In this document: positions 22,778-31,030 of the stretch, one piece after another
Layout of the letters: each line of letters begins with the position of its first letter
Position numbering within the stretch: position 1 is the first letter of the stretch
NCBI GenBank assembly: GCA_026417295.1
Contig: JAOADN010000019.1
Span: 1-38,324 of the forward strand
From: Paracoccaceae bacterium
GTDB lineage: Bacteria; Pseudomonadota; Alphaproteobacteria; Rhodobacterales; Rhodobacteraceae
DNA: 38,324 nucleotides
Direction of reading: 5' to 3'
Notes under the pieces: model-generated
Database searches by the model: none
Seen by the model: the letters and a program-made list of their open reading frames with translations, nothing else
What the model was told of the DNA's origin: nothing
Made by a program: the position numbers and the translations under genes

Positions 22778-22990
22778 CGCTACCCTGGCCTCGTCTTCCC
22801 CGGTCCCGCGGCGCCGCCCCGGGGCCCTGCCGCCCCGCGCCGTGGTTCATCCCCCGGTTGCGGAGTCTGCCACGACAGCGGCCGCCTTGTCGAGTGGCGG
22901 CCTTGTGCGCCGGCATTCCGGGGCGGCACGACCCTTTCGCCGGGCGGCCGTCATGCTAGAAGGCGCGGGCGGGCGAGGGGACGGACGGAG

Positions 22991-24181
22991 ATGACGGCGG
23001 GCAGGGACGGGACCGAGGTGCTGATCGTGGGCGGAGGCGTCATGGGCGCCTCGGCGGCCTTCTGGCTGCGCGGTGCGGCGGCCGCGCCCGAAGTCACGGT
23101 CATCGAGCGCGACCCGACCTATGCGCAGGCCGCAACCGCGCTGTCCGTGGCCTCGGTCCGCAGCCAGTTCTCGAACCCCGTGAACGTGAAGATCTCGCGC
23201 TTCGGAATTGACTTCATAAGGGATTTCGCGGCGCATGTCGGCCCGGCCGGGGGCGTGCCCTCGCTGGGCCTGCGCGAGAACGGCTACCTTTTCCTGGCCG
23301 GCACGGCGGCGGGCGCCGCGCTGCTGGAGGACCTGGCGGCGATGCAGCGCAGCCTCGGCGCGGCGACCGAGGTCCTGTCGCGCGCGGCGCTGTCGGCGCG
23401 CTTTCCCTGGATGCGGCTTGACGATGTGGAGGCCGGCAGCATCGGCAGGCGCGACGAGGGCTGGTTCGACAACATGGGGCTGCTGCACGGCCTGAGGAAC
23501 GCCGCCAGGGCGCGCGGGGCCCGCTTCGTGACCGGCGAGGTGGCGGCACTGACGGCGGAGGGGCGGCGCGTGACCGGGCTGCGGCTGGCCGACGGGACAC
23601 GGATGGAAGCCGGGCAGGTGCTGCTTGCCGCCGGGACGCGGGTGACGGGCCTGCTTGCGACGTTGGGCGAGGAATGGCCCGTAGAGCCGCGCAAGAGAAC
23701 GGTTTTCGTGGTCGATGCCCCGGAGGCGCGGCACCCGGATGCGCCGCTGGTGATCGACCATACGGGGATCTATGCGCGGCCCGAGCACGGGCAGTGGATC
23801 AGTGCCACGGTGCCCGAGGCGGACGGCCCCTGCGGGCTGGACGACTTCGCGCCCGATCACCAGCTGTGGGAGGATGCGGTCTGGCCGCGGCTCTACAACC
23901 GGGCCGAGGGATTCGCCGCAGCCAAGGTGATCCGGTTCTGGGTCGGGCATTACGACTACAACCGGCTGGACCAGAACGCGATCCTCGGGCCGCACCCGCA
24001 TTTCGACAACCTCTTCCTGGCCAGCGGCTTCTCCGGCCACGGGCTGCAGCAGGCCCCGGCGGTCGGCCGGGGGCTGGCCGAGATCATGCTGACGGGCGCC
24101 TGGCAGACGCTCGACCTGTCCGAACTTGGCGTGGCGCGCGTGCTGGCGGGGCGCCCGTTCCTGGAAAAGGCGATCGTCTAG
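22991..24181 (+). CDS. FAD-dependent oxidoreductase (DAO/FOXRED1-like)
   Basis: 396 residues. The dinucleotide-binding motif GGGVMG lies at 14-19, with an acidic strand end 'VIERDPTYAQA' binding the FAD ribose, and the C-terminal 'NLFLASGFSGHGLQQAPAVGRGLAE' completes the D-amino-acid-oxidase fold. 'TALSVASVRSQFSNPVN' is reminiscent of FOXRED1 and of glycine/sarcosine-type oxidases. The substrate cannot be deduced. GGAG lies directly before the ATG. It is convergent with the MBL gene; the stops share a CTAG. Confidence 0.88.
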   Translation: MTAGRDGTEVLIVGGGVMGASAAFWLRGAAAAPEVTVIERDPTYAQAATALSVASVRSQFSNPVNVKISRFGIDFIRDFAAHVGPAGGVPSLGLRENGYLFLAGTAAGAALLEDLAAMQRSLGAATEVLSRAALSARFPWMRLDDVEAGSIGRRDEGWFDNMGLLHGLRNAARARGARFVTGEVAALTAEGRRVTGLRLADGTRMEAGQVLLAAGTRVTGLLATLGEEWPVEPRKRTVFVVDAPEARHPDAPLVIDHTGIYARPEHGQWISATVPEADGPCGLDDFAPDHQLWEDAVWPRLYNRAEGFAAAKVIRFWVGHYDYNRLDQNAILGPHPHFDNLFLASGFSGHGLQQAPAVGRGLAEIMLTGAWQTLDLSELGVARVLAGRPFLEKAIV

Positions 24182-25062
24182 AGCCCGTTGAGCGGGATCT
24201 TCAGGTAGGTCCGGCCATCGGGGGCGGGGGGCGGCATCTGCCCGGCGCGCATGTTGACCTGCAGGGACGGGATGATGAGCCGCGGCATGGCGAGCGTGCT
24301 GTCGCGCGCCTCGCGCACGGCGACGAACTCGTCCTCGGATTTCGCGCCGCCGATATGGACGTTGCGCGCCTTCTCCTCGGCGACCGTCGTCTCCCAGGCA
24401 TAGCTGTCGCGCCCGGCCGGCTTGTAGTCGTGCCCGACGAAGATCCGCGTCGAATCGGGAAGGGCGAAGATCTTCTGGATCGAGCGGTAGAGCTGGCGGG
24501 CCGAGCCGCCCGGAAAGTCGCAGCGCGCGGTGCCGTAGTCGGGCATGAAGAGCGTGTCGCCGACGAAGGCGGCATCGCCGATGACATAGGTCAGGCAGGC
24601 GGGCGTGTGACCGGGGGTGTGCAGGACCCGCGCCTCGAGCCCGCCGATGGTGAAGGTGTCGCCCTCGCGGAACAGCCGGTCGAACTGCGACCCGTCGCGG
24701 CGGAACTCGGTGCCTTCGTTGAACACCTTGCCGAAGGTGTCCTGGACGACGGTGATCTTCTCGCCGATGCCGATCCGGCCGCCGAGGCGCTCCTGCAGGT
24801 AGGGCGCGGCCGACAGGTGGTCGGCATGGACATGCGTCTCGAGGATCCATTCGACGTCAAGCCCGTTCGCGCGGACGAAGTCGATCAGCCGGTCGGCCGA
24901 GGCGGTATTGGTCCGCCCCGAGGCATAGTCGAAGTCGAGGACCGAATCGATGATGGCGGCGCTGGTGCTGGCCGGATCGCGGACGACGTAGCTGACGGTG
25001 TTCGTCGCCTCGTCGAAGAAGCCGGTGACGACCGGCGCGCCTGAAGGATGAGCCTCTGACAT
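24178..25062 (-). CDS. MBL-fold hydrolase (persulfide dioxygenase/Blh-like)
   Basis: 294 residues. The metal motif HVHADH (H77, H79, D81, H82), 'GHTPAC', 'VGDTLF' and 'VGHDY' supply the metallo-beta-lactamase ligands. The N-terminal 'FDEATNTVSYVVRDP' and 'AIIDSVLDFDYASGR' are typical of the Blh/ETHE1-like branch, linked to sulfide/persulfide oxidation. No rhodanese or sulfide-quinone reductase is present nearby, so the sulfur role is a family inference. A promoter overlaps the end of rpe. Confidence 0.88.
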   Translation of the reverse strand: MSEAHPSGAPVVTGFFDEATNTVSYVVRDPASTSAAIIDSVLDFDYASGRTNTASADRLIDFVRANGLDVEWILETHVHADHLSAAPYLQERLGGRIGIGEKITVVQDTFGKVFNEGTEFRRDGSQFDRLFREGDTFTIGGLEARVLHTPGHTPACLTYVIGDAAFVGDTLFMPDYGTARCDFPGGSARQLYRSIQKIFALPDSTRIFVGHDYKPAGRDSYAWETTVAEEKARNVHIGGAKSEDEFVAVREARDSTLAMPRLIIPSLQVNMRAGQMPPPAPDGRTYLKIPLNGL

Positions 25063-25088
25063 GGCGGTGTTCCCTTGCTTTGGCCCCC

Positions 25089-25117
25089 TAGATAGGCGCC
25101 CGGCCGCGCGGCTTCAA
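25089..25117 (-). promoter_or_regulatory. Possible promoter of the MBL hydrolase
   Basis: Minus strand TTGAAG (25117-25112, overlapping the rpe stop), 17 nt, TATCTA (25094-25089), 26 nt before the ATG. Confidence 0.4.
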
Positions 25118-25809
25118 CGGCCGGCCGCGTTTCCCGCTGCGTCCGCGCCGCCGCCCGCCGCGGCGCGCAGGGCGGCGATGTTGCCGGCATAGGCGGCCTT
25201 TCCGCCGGCAAAGAGCGCCGACCCGGCCACCAGGACGTCGGCCCCGGCGGCGACGACCAGGGGGGCGGTCACGGCGGTGACGCCGCCATCGATCTCGACC
25301 AGCACCGGACGGCGGCCGATCATCCCGCGGAGGGTGCGGATCTTGTCGATCTGGGACGCGATGAAGGCCTGGCCGCCGAAGCCGGGATTGACGGTCATGA
25401 CGCAGATCACGTCGACCATGTCCAGAAGCTGGGGAACGGCGTCCGTCCCGGTGCCGGGATTGATGGCAAGACCTGCCTTTTTTCCCGTGTTGCGAATTGC
25501 TTGCAATGTCCTGTGAATGTGTGGGCCGGCCTCGATATGGGCGGTGATGATGTCGGCGCCGGCGCGTGCGAAGGCCTCGATCCAGGGATCGACCGGCGCG
25601 ATCATCAGATGCACGTCCATGGTGCCGCGGACATGCGGGCGCAGGGCCGCGCACATCTGCGGGCCGAAGGTCAGGTTGGGCACGAAATGGCCGTCCATGA
25701 CATCGACATGCACCCAGTCGGCGCCGGCATCCTCGATCGCGCGGCATTCCGCGCCGAAGGCAGCGAAATCGGCGGCAAGGATGGAGGCGGCGATCCGGGG
25801 TGACGGCAT
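25114..25809 (-). CDS. rpe: Ribulose-phosphate 3-epimerase
   Basis: 231 residues. It interconverts ribulose 5-phosphate and xylulose 5-phosphate in the pentose phosphate and Calvin pathways. 'IAASILAADFA', 'DWVHVDVMDGHFVPN' with metal/catalytic Asp, 'DVHLMI', 'MTVNPGFGGQ' and 'VEIDGG' are all in place. The frame extends 20 codons upstream, but the ATG at 25809 begins the conserved 'PSPRIAAS'. It follows nagA after a 126-nt gap containing an AT-rich patch and a GC hairpin, so it may have its own promoter. Confidence 0.96.
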   Translation of the reverse strand: MPSPRIAASILAADFAAFGAECRAIEDAGADWVHVDVMDGHFVPNLTFGPQMCAALRPHVRGTMDVHLMIAPVDPWIEAFARAGADIITAHIEAGPHIHRTLQAIRNTGKKAGLAINPGTGTDAVPQLLDMVDVICVMTVNPGFGGQAFIASQIDKIRTLRGMIGRRPVLVEIDGGVTAVTAPLVVAAGADVLVAGSALFAGGKAAYAGNIAALRAAAGGGADAAGNAAGR

Positions 25810-25935
25810 GGGCGGGGATCCTTCGGCTTTGCGGCAGGGATAGCCGCGATCGGGGCGGGTTTCCAGCACCGTGGTTTCCAGCGCCGGGGCCGGGAACCCG
25901 GCCCGGGGGCCGGCATTTTCTTTACATAATACTGA

Positions 25936-27126
25936 TTATCGGATTTCCAGACCGGGGCTGCCGGCTTCCCCTCCTGGGGCGAAGACCGGGATTTCCGCCC
26001 CCCCCTGCCAGACGGAACGCAGGTGCAGGCCGGGCGAGAGATGCACGAGATCGGCCGCGCGTCCGGCGGCCAGGCGCCCGGCGACGCGGCCGAGGCCGGC
26101 GACGGCGGCCGGAACGGACGTGGCCATCGCAAGGGCCCGCGCCAGCGGCACGCCGCATTGGCCGACGAGGAGGCGCAGCGCCCGCGCGAGATCGAGATCG
26201 GCCCCCGCGAGCGTGCCATCGGCCAGCGTCAGCCGGCCGCCCGCGCGCGTGATCCTGCGGCCGTTCAGCGCGAAGGACGCGATGTCGCTGCCGGCGGTGG
26301 CCATCGCATCCGAGACCAGGAAGATGCGCCCCGGTCCGCGCTTGGCCGCCAGCGCGGCGCGGATCGTCGCGGGATGGACATGGATGCCGTCGGCGATGAG
26401 CCCGGCCGACAGGCGCCCGTCGTCGAGCGCGGCCCCGGCGAGACCGGGTTCGCGCGCGGAAAGCTGGCTCATCGCGTTGAAGAGATGCGTGACCACGCGT
26501 GCCCCGGCATCGGCGTGAAGCCTGGCCGTGGCATAGGAGCAGCCGCTGTGGCCGAGCGCGACGACGATCCCGGCGGCGGCCAGCGCGGCCACCTGCTGCG
26601 CGGTCGCGGCCTCGGGCGCGACGGTCACGACAAGCGTGCCGAGGCGGGCCCGCGCCGCGGTGAGCGCGGCAAGGTCCCCCTCCGTCATGGGACGGATGAG
26701 CGCGGCGTCATGCGCCCCCTTCCGCGCCGGGTCGAGATGCGGCCCCTCCAGATGCAGCCCCTCGATCCCCGGCAGGCCCCTGCCCTGCGCGGCCGCCACC
26801 GCCTCGACGGCGCGGGCCGCGACCCCGGGCCGGTCGGTGACGAGCGTGGGAAGGATCGTCGTCGCCCCGAGGCCGGCATGGGCGCGGGCCATGCGCTCGA
26901 GCGTCTCGAGGCTCGGCTCGTCGTTCAGCATGACCCCGCCGCCGCCGTTCACCTGGAGATCGACGAAACCGGGCGCGAGGAGTCCTTCGCCAAGCTCCCG
27001 CACCGGCGTTCCGGGCGGCAGGGCATCGCGCCCGACCAGTCCGGCGATGCGCCCGCCGGCCATCAGCACGACCCCCGAGCGGAACGCCCTGCCGTCGAAT
27101 ATCCTTTCACATGCAATGGCTTGCAA
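25936..27126 (-). CDS. nagA: N-acetylglucosamine-6-phosphate deacetylase
   Basis: 396 residues. It removes acetate from GlcNAc-6-P to give glucosamine-6-P. Amidohydrolase landmarks: 'GFVDLQVNGGGGV', metal-binding Glu in 'HLEGPHLDPARKGAH', His in 'GHSGCSY', 'HLFNAMS', and 'DGIHVHP', with catalytic Asp in 'LVSDAMATAG'. The start is a TTG at 27126: there is no ATG or GTG in reach, and from TTG the protein reads (M)QAIACERIFDG, aligning position for position with E. coli NagA MYALTQGRIFTG. The start lies 20 nt after the nagB-II stop. Confidence 0.93.
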   Translation of the reverse strand: MQAIACERIFDGRAFRSGVVLMAGGRIAGLVGRDALPPGTPVRELGEGLLAPGFVDLQVNGGGGVMLNDEPSLETLERMARAHAGLGATTILPTLVTDRPGVAARAVEAVAAAQGRGLPGIEGLHLEGPHLDPARKGAHDAALIRPMTEGDLAALTAARARLGTLVVTVAPEAATAQQVAALAAAGIVVALGHSGCSYATARLHADAGARVVTHLFNAMSQLSAREPGLAGAALDDGRLSAGLIADGIHVHPATIRAALAAKRGPGRIFLVSDAMATAGSDIASFALNGRRITRAGGRLTLADGTLAGADLDLARALRLLVGQCGVPLARALAMATSVPAAVAGLGRVAGRLAAGRAADLVHLSPGLHLRSVWQGGAEIPVFAPGGEAGSPGLEIR

Positions 27127-27146
27127 TTCGATTCTCGTATCCGTCC

Positions 27147-28172
27147 TCAGAGCGTTCTCGTGACCTTCGACAGATGCGGCGGCGTATCGGGCGGGATCCC
27201 GCGGGCGACGGCGATGCGTTCGACCGTGGCATAGAAGGTGGCGATCAGCGCCAGGGGATCGGTCAGCGGGTGGTCGGTTCTGACATGGGGCAGGACCTGC
27301 GCGGCGCGGGCCCTGTCGGAGGTGACGAAGACCCTGCCCCCGCGCCCGGCGAGCCGGTCGGCGACCTCGGCCACGCTGTCCTCGGCGGCATCGGCGGCGG
27401 TCAGGGCGAGGACCGGAAAGCCGCGATCGACGATCGAGACCGGGCCATGCAGGACCTCGGCCGAGGAATAGCTCTCGGCATGGATGAGGGCGACCTCCTT
27501 GAACTTGAGCGCGGCCTCGTTGGCCATGGCCCAGGACGGGCCGCGCCCCAGGACGTAGAGCGATTCCTCGCCGGCCAGGGCCTCGCGCAGGGCGGGCCAG
27601 TCCAGCGCCACGGCCCTGGCCAGCCGTTCCGGCAGCGCGGCGATGGCGAAGAGAAGGTCCTCGTCCTCCTTCCAGTGGGCGATCAGCGCAAGGCCCGCCA
27701 CGGCCGAGGCGACGAAGGTCTTGGTCGCGGCGACCGACCGTTCGGGCCCGGCATGAAGGGCGAGCGTGTGGCTTGCCGCCTGGCCGAGCGGCGAGGCCGG
27801 ATGGTTGGTGATGGCCACGGTCAGCGCGCCGCCGGCCCGCGCCGCCGTCGCCAGCGCGAGGATGTCGGGGCTTTCGCCAGACTGCGACACGGCCAGGGCA
27901 AGGGCGCGGCGGAGCCGGAGGCTGACCTTGTAGATCGAGGCGACCGAGGGACCGATCGAGGCGACGGGCAGCCCGAGCACCAGTTCGGCGGCATATTTCA
28001 GGAAGGTGCAGGCATGGTCGGAGGAGCCGCGCGCGACGGTGGCGATGAGCGGCGGGTCGAGCGCACGCGCGGCCCGGGCAGCGGCCCGGATGGCCGGTCC
28101 GCCCCTGTCGAGAAGTCGCGCCACGGCATCGGGGATGTCGGCGATCTCGGCGGCCATCAGGGACTGGGGCAT
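27147..28172 (-). CDS. SIS-domain glucosamine-6-phosphate deaminase (NagB-II type)
   Basis: 341 residues with two SIS domains. 'ATVARGSSDHACTFLKYAAE', 'AVSQSGESPDILALA', 'ERSVAATKTFVAS' and 'ALKFKEVALIHAESYSSAEVLHGP' match the isomerase half of GlmS, but the N-terminal glutaminase domain with its Cys is absent, as in NagB-II/AgaS-type deaminases. It would turn glucosamine-6-P to fructose-6-P and ammonia. Its start overlaps the end of nagK by 16 bases. Confidence 0.9.
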   Translation of the reverse strand: MPQSLMAAEIADIPDAVARLLDRGGPAIRAAARAARALDPPLIATVARGSSDHACTFLKYAAELVLGLPVASIGPSVASIYKVSLRLRRALALAVSQSGESPDILALATAARAGGALTVAITNHPASPLGQAASHTLALHAGPERSVAATKTFVASAVAGLALIAHWKEDEDLLFAIAALPERLARAVALDWPALREALAGEESLYVLGRGPSWAMANEAALKFKEVALIHAESYSSAEVLHGPVSIVDRGFPVLALTAADAAEDSVAEVADRLAGRGGRVFVTSDRARAAQVLPHVRTDHPLTDPLALIATFYATVERIAVARGIPPDTPPHLSKVTRTL

Positions 28173-29032
28173 GGCGATCCTCCGGCGGCGAGGGCGGCAA
28201 GGCGAAGCGCGCCGTCGAGCGCGCTGCCCGCCGCGGCAACGACCGGCAGGCCGATCCTGCCGGCGTAGAATGGGCCGAGGCCGCCCGCCATGACCAGCGC
28301 CTCGCCGGGGCGGTGGCCAAGGGCGGCAAGGCCGCGGCGGATGTAGTCCGCGCCCTCGCCGACAAGCCGGAGGGCCAGCGCGTCGCCCTGCCCCGCGGCG
28401 CCGATCACCGCCGGGGCGAGGTCGGCGAAGTCGGCCGGCCGGGCGGCGAAGGCGAAGGCGACGAGCGCGTCGGGATCGCCGCCGAACCGTGCCATGACCG
28501 CGGCGGACAGCGGGCCTTCGGCCTCGAGCCCGTCGCGGGCCAGGAGCGCCGCCTCGGCCGCGCGCCGCCCGAGCCAGGCGCCCGAGGCCTGGTCGCCCAG
28601 CACGAAGCCCCAGCCGCCGACGCGCCGGATGCGCCCTTCGCGCTGCGCCCCGATGACGGAGCCCGTGCCGATCGCGGCGACCGCGCCGTCGCGGCCGCCG
28701 AGCGCCCCGGCCAGGGTCGTGGGCAGGTCGTCGGTCACCCGGGCCTGCGCCAGACCGAGCGCCCTCTTCACCCGCCCGGCCGCCGCCTCGCCCGTGACGC
28801 CGGCGAGGCCGAGCCAGGCGGGCGCGGCCCTGAGCGCCTCCGGCGAAAGCCCGGCGCGCGCGGCCAGCGCGGCATAGAGCTCGCCCAGCGCGGCGATCGC
28901 GGCATCGAAGCCGCTGGCGACGTTGCAGGGGCCGGCCGAGGCCTCGATGCGCCGGCCGTCGACGAGCAGGGCCGCGCGGCTGCCGCTGCCGCCGCCGTCG
29001 ATGCCGAGGATGAGGCGTGATCCCGGATCCAT
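28157..29032 (-). CDS. BadF/BadG-type N-acetylglucosamine kinase
   Basis: 291 residues. ASKHA-fold motifs: phosphate-1 'ILGIDGGGSGSRA', 'GLAGVTGE', phosphate-2 'AAIGTGSVIGAQ', 'GWGFVLGDQASGAWLG' and adenosine motif 'ALVMAGGLGPFY'. This family phosphorylates GlcNAc in organisms without a GlcNAc phosphotransferase system; together with nagB-II and nagA the assignment is strong. First gene of the run, divergent from a Gfo/Idh/MocA gene. Confidence 0.9.
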   Translation of the reverse strand: MDPGSRLILGIDGGGSGSRAALLVDGRRIEASAGPCNVASGFDAAIAALGELYAALAARAGLSPEALRAAPAWLGLAGVTGEAAAGRVKRALGLAQARVTDDLPTTLAGALGGRDGAVAAIGTGSVIGAQREGRIRRVGGWGFVLGDQASGAWLGRRAAEAALLARDGLEAEGPLSAAVMARFGGDPDALVAFAFAARPADFADLAPAVIGAAGQGDALALRLVGEGADYIRRGLAALGHRPGEALVMAGGLGPFYAGRIGLPVVAAAGSALDGALRLAALAAGGSPCPSP

Positions 29033-29156
29033 GCGGCGACATTAGGCCAGCGCCCCCGGCCCCGGAAGCCCTGCGCCGCAGCGGGCTTGCGGCCCGCCGG
29101 CGCGGCGCGCATCGTGGCGGGCAGGCAGGGGGAGGCATCCGGAAGGGGGCGGGGCG

Positions 29157-30170
29157 ATGCGGGTCCTGATCGTCGGGGCGGGCAACATGGGGCAGAGCCA
29201 CGCGCTGGCCCATGCGGCGCTGGGCAGCGAGATCGCGGGGATCGTGAACCGGTCCGGGCGCCCTGCCCCGCCAGAGCTGGAATCCGTGCCTGTTTTCAGG
29301 ACGTTCGAGGCCGGTCTTGAGACGAAGCCGGAACTTGTGGCGATCGCCACCCACACCGACAGCCACGCCGCCTATGCCATTGCGGCGATGGAGGCCGGCG
29401 CCCATGTCTTCGTCGAGAAGCCTGTGGCCGCGACGGTGGCCGAGGCGGAGCGCGTGGTCGCGACCGCGAAGCGACTGGGCCGCAAGCTGGTCGTCGGCTA
29501 CATCCTGCGCCACCATCCGTCCTGGATGCGCCTTGTCGCCGAGGCGCGGGCGCTGGGCGGGCCCTATGTCTTCCGGCTGAACCTGAACCAGCAGTCGACC
29601 GGCCCCGCCTGGGAGACCCACAAGGCGCTGATGCGCACGACCTCGCCCATCGTCGACTGCGGGGTCCATTACGTCGATGTCATGTGCCAGATCACCGATG
29701 CACGGCCCGTCCGGGTGCAGGGCATGGGCCTGCGCCTGAGTGCCGAGATCGCCCCGGAGATGTACAATTACGGCCAGTTCCAGGTGTTCTTCGCGGATGG
29801 CAGCATCGGCTGGTACGAGGCCGGATGGGGCCCGATGATGTCGGAGACCGCCTTCTTCGTGAAGGACGTGATCAGCCCCGGCGGGGCGGTCAGCATCACC
29901 GGATCGGACGGCGCGGGCAGCGCCGAGGTGGCCGGCCATACCCGCGTGGGGGCGCTGCGCATCCATCCCGCCGGCGGGGCGGACCGCATCGTCGCCTTCC
30001 CCGGCGAGCCCGACCACGACGCCCTGTGCCGGGCCGAGCAGGCCTTCGTGCTGCGGGCCATCGCCGAGGACATCGACCTGTCGCGTCACATGGAGGATGC
30101 CGTGCGCTCGCTGGCCGTCTGTCTGGCGGCCGACGAATCGATCCGCCTGGGGCGGCCCGTGAGCCTGTGA
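29157..30170 (+). CDS. Gfo/Idh/MocA-family oxidoreductase
   Basis: 337 residues. N-terminal Rossmann motif GAGNMG (7-12), 'THTDSHAAYAIAAMEAGAHVFVEKPVA' with the EKP signature, and a C-terminal alpha/beta substrate domain with 'SPIVDCGVHYVDVM' carrying the catalytic-type Asp/His. Probable NAD(P)-dependent sugar or inositol dehydrogenase; the substrate is unknown. It precedes the thuA-thuB pair (74-nt gap with an operator), so it may feed the same keto-sugar pathway. Confidence 0.9.
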   Translation: MRVLIVGAGNMGQSHALAHAALGSEIAGIVNRSGRPAPPELESVPVFRTFEAGLETKPELVAIATHTDSHAAYAIAAMEAGAHVFVEKPVAATVAEAERVVATAKRLGRKLVVGYILRHHPSWMRLVAEARALGGPYVFRLNLNQQSTGPAWETHKALMRTTSPIVDCGVHYVDVMCQITDARPVRVQGMGLRLSAEIAPEMYNYGQFQVFFADGSIGWYEAGWGPMMSETAFFVKDVISPGGAVSITGSDGAGSAEVAGHTRVGALRIHPAGGADRIVAFPGEPDHDALCRAEQAFVLRAIAEDIDLSRHMEDAVRSLAVCLAADESIRLGRPVSL

Positions 30171-30212
30171 GCGACGGCGCGGCTGGCCCTTTCCCGCCGG
30201 CTGTGGTAAAGG

Positions 30213-30232
30213 CATTCAAAGCGCTTTGAATG
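30213..30232. promoter_or_regulatory. LacI-family operator (perfect 20-bp palindrome)
   Basis: CATTCAAAGCGCTTTGAATG is perfectly self-complementary. Its centre, AAAGCGCTTT, is the classical LacI/GalR-family core with the central CG, as in AglR- and CcpA-like sites. It abuts and partly overlaps the GGGAGG ribosome-binding site of thuA. A repressor bound here could block transcription into thuAB. The cognate LacI regulator is not in the window. Confidence 0.8.
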
Positions 30233-30244
30233 GGAGGTCCGGCG

Positions 30245-31030
30245 ATGCCGATCCGCGCAACCGTGTGGGGCGAGAACGTCCACGAGCAGAAGAACAGGCT
30301 GGTCGCCGAACTCTACCCCAAGGGGATGCACGGCGCCCTCGTCGATGCGCTGAACGCCGATCCGGAGATCCGCGCGACGAGCGTCACCCTGCAGGACCCC
30401 GAACACGGGCTGACGGCGGCGAAGCTGGCGGAGACGGATGTGCTTCTGTGGTGGGGGCATGTCGCCCATGGCGAGGTGAGCGACGCCGTCGTCGAACGGG
30501 TGGCCGAGGCGGTATGGTCGGGCATGGGCCTGATCGTCCTGCATTCGGGGCATTTCTCGAAGATCTTCAAGCGGCTCATGGGCACGCCCTGCAACCTGAC
30601 CTGGCGCGAGGCGGGCGAACGCGAGCGGCTGTGGGTGACCGCGCCCAACCATCCGATCGCGGCGGGCCTCGGCAGCCATTTCGAGATCGAGTACGAGGAG
30701 ATGTACGGCGAACCCTTCGGCATCCCCGAGCCGCTGGAGACCGTCTTCGTGAGCTGGTTCCAGGGCGGCGAGGTGTTCCGTTCGGGCGTGACCTACCGGC
30801 GCGGCGCGGGCAACGTCTTCTACTTCCGCCCCGGTCACGAGGCCTATCCGACCTATCACCTGCCGGTCGTCCACCAGGTGCTGCGCAATGCCGTGCGCTG
30901 GGCCCACAATCCGGCCAAGCGCATCGCCGACCCGAACGCCGCCCCCAACGTGCCGGTGGACAAGGCGCTTGAGAAGATCGTCGAGCGCGGCGGCAAGCTG
31001 CACGCCCCGGGCGAGGAGGGTTTCCGCTGA
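30245..31030 (+). CDS. thuA: ThuA-like trehalose/disaccharide utilisation protein
   Basis: 261 residues of the ThuA (glutamine-amidotransferase-like) fold: '[10 protein letters not shown]', '[14 protein letters not shown]', '[20 protein letters not shown]', '[16 protein letters not shown]' and '[14 protein letters not shown]'. In Sinorhizobium thuA-thuB act in trehalose and related disaccharide catabolism through 3-keto sugars. The ATG at 30245 has GGGAGG seven bases before it; an ATG at 30230 lies in the operator and was not used. It overlaps thuB (TGATG). Confidence 0.88.
   Translation: MPIRATVWGENVHEQKNRLVAELYPKGMHGALVDALNADPEIRATSVTLQDPEHGLTAAKLAETDVLLWWGHVAHGEVSDAVVERVAEAVWSGMGLIVLHSGHFSKIFKRLMGTPCNLTWREAGERERLWVTAPNHPIAAGLGSHFEIEYEEMYGEPFGIPEPLETVFVSWFQGGEVFRSGVTYRRGAGNVFYFRPGHEAYPTYHLPVVHQVLRNAVRWAHNPAKRIADPNAAPNVPVDKALEKIVERGGKLHAPGEEGFR

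Noticed and set aside
25860-25885. Two GGTTTCCAGC copies 15 bp apart upstream of rpe
   Set aside because: Too short and only two copies; could be chance in the gap and no function is indicated.
30230-30244. ATG at 30230 as thuA start
   Set aside because: It lies in the operator palindrome and precedes the obvious GGGAGG ribosome-binding site of the ATG at 30245.
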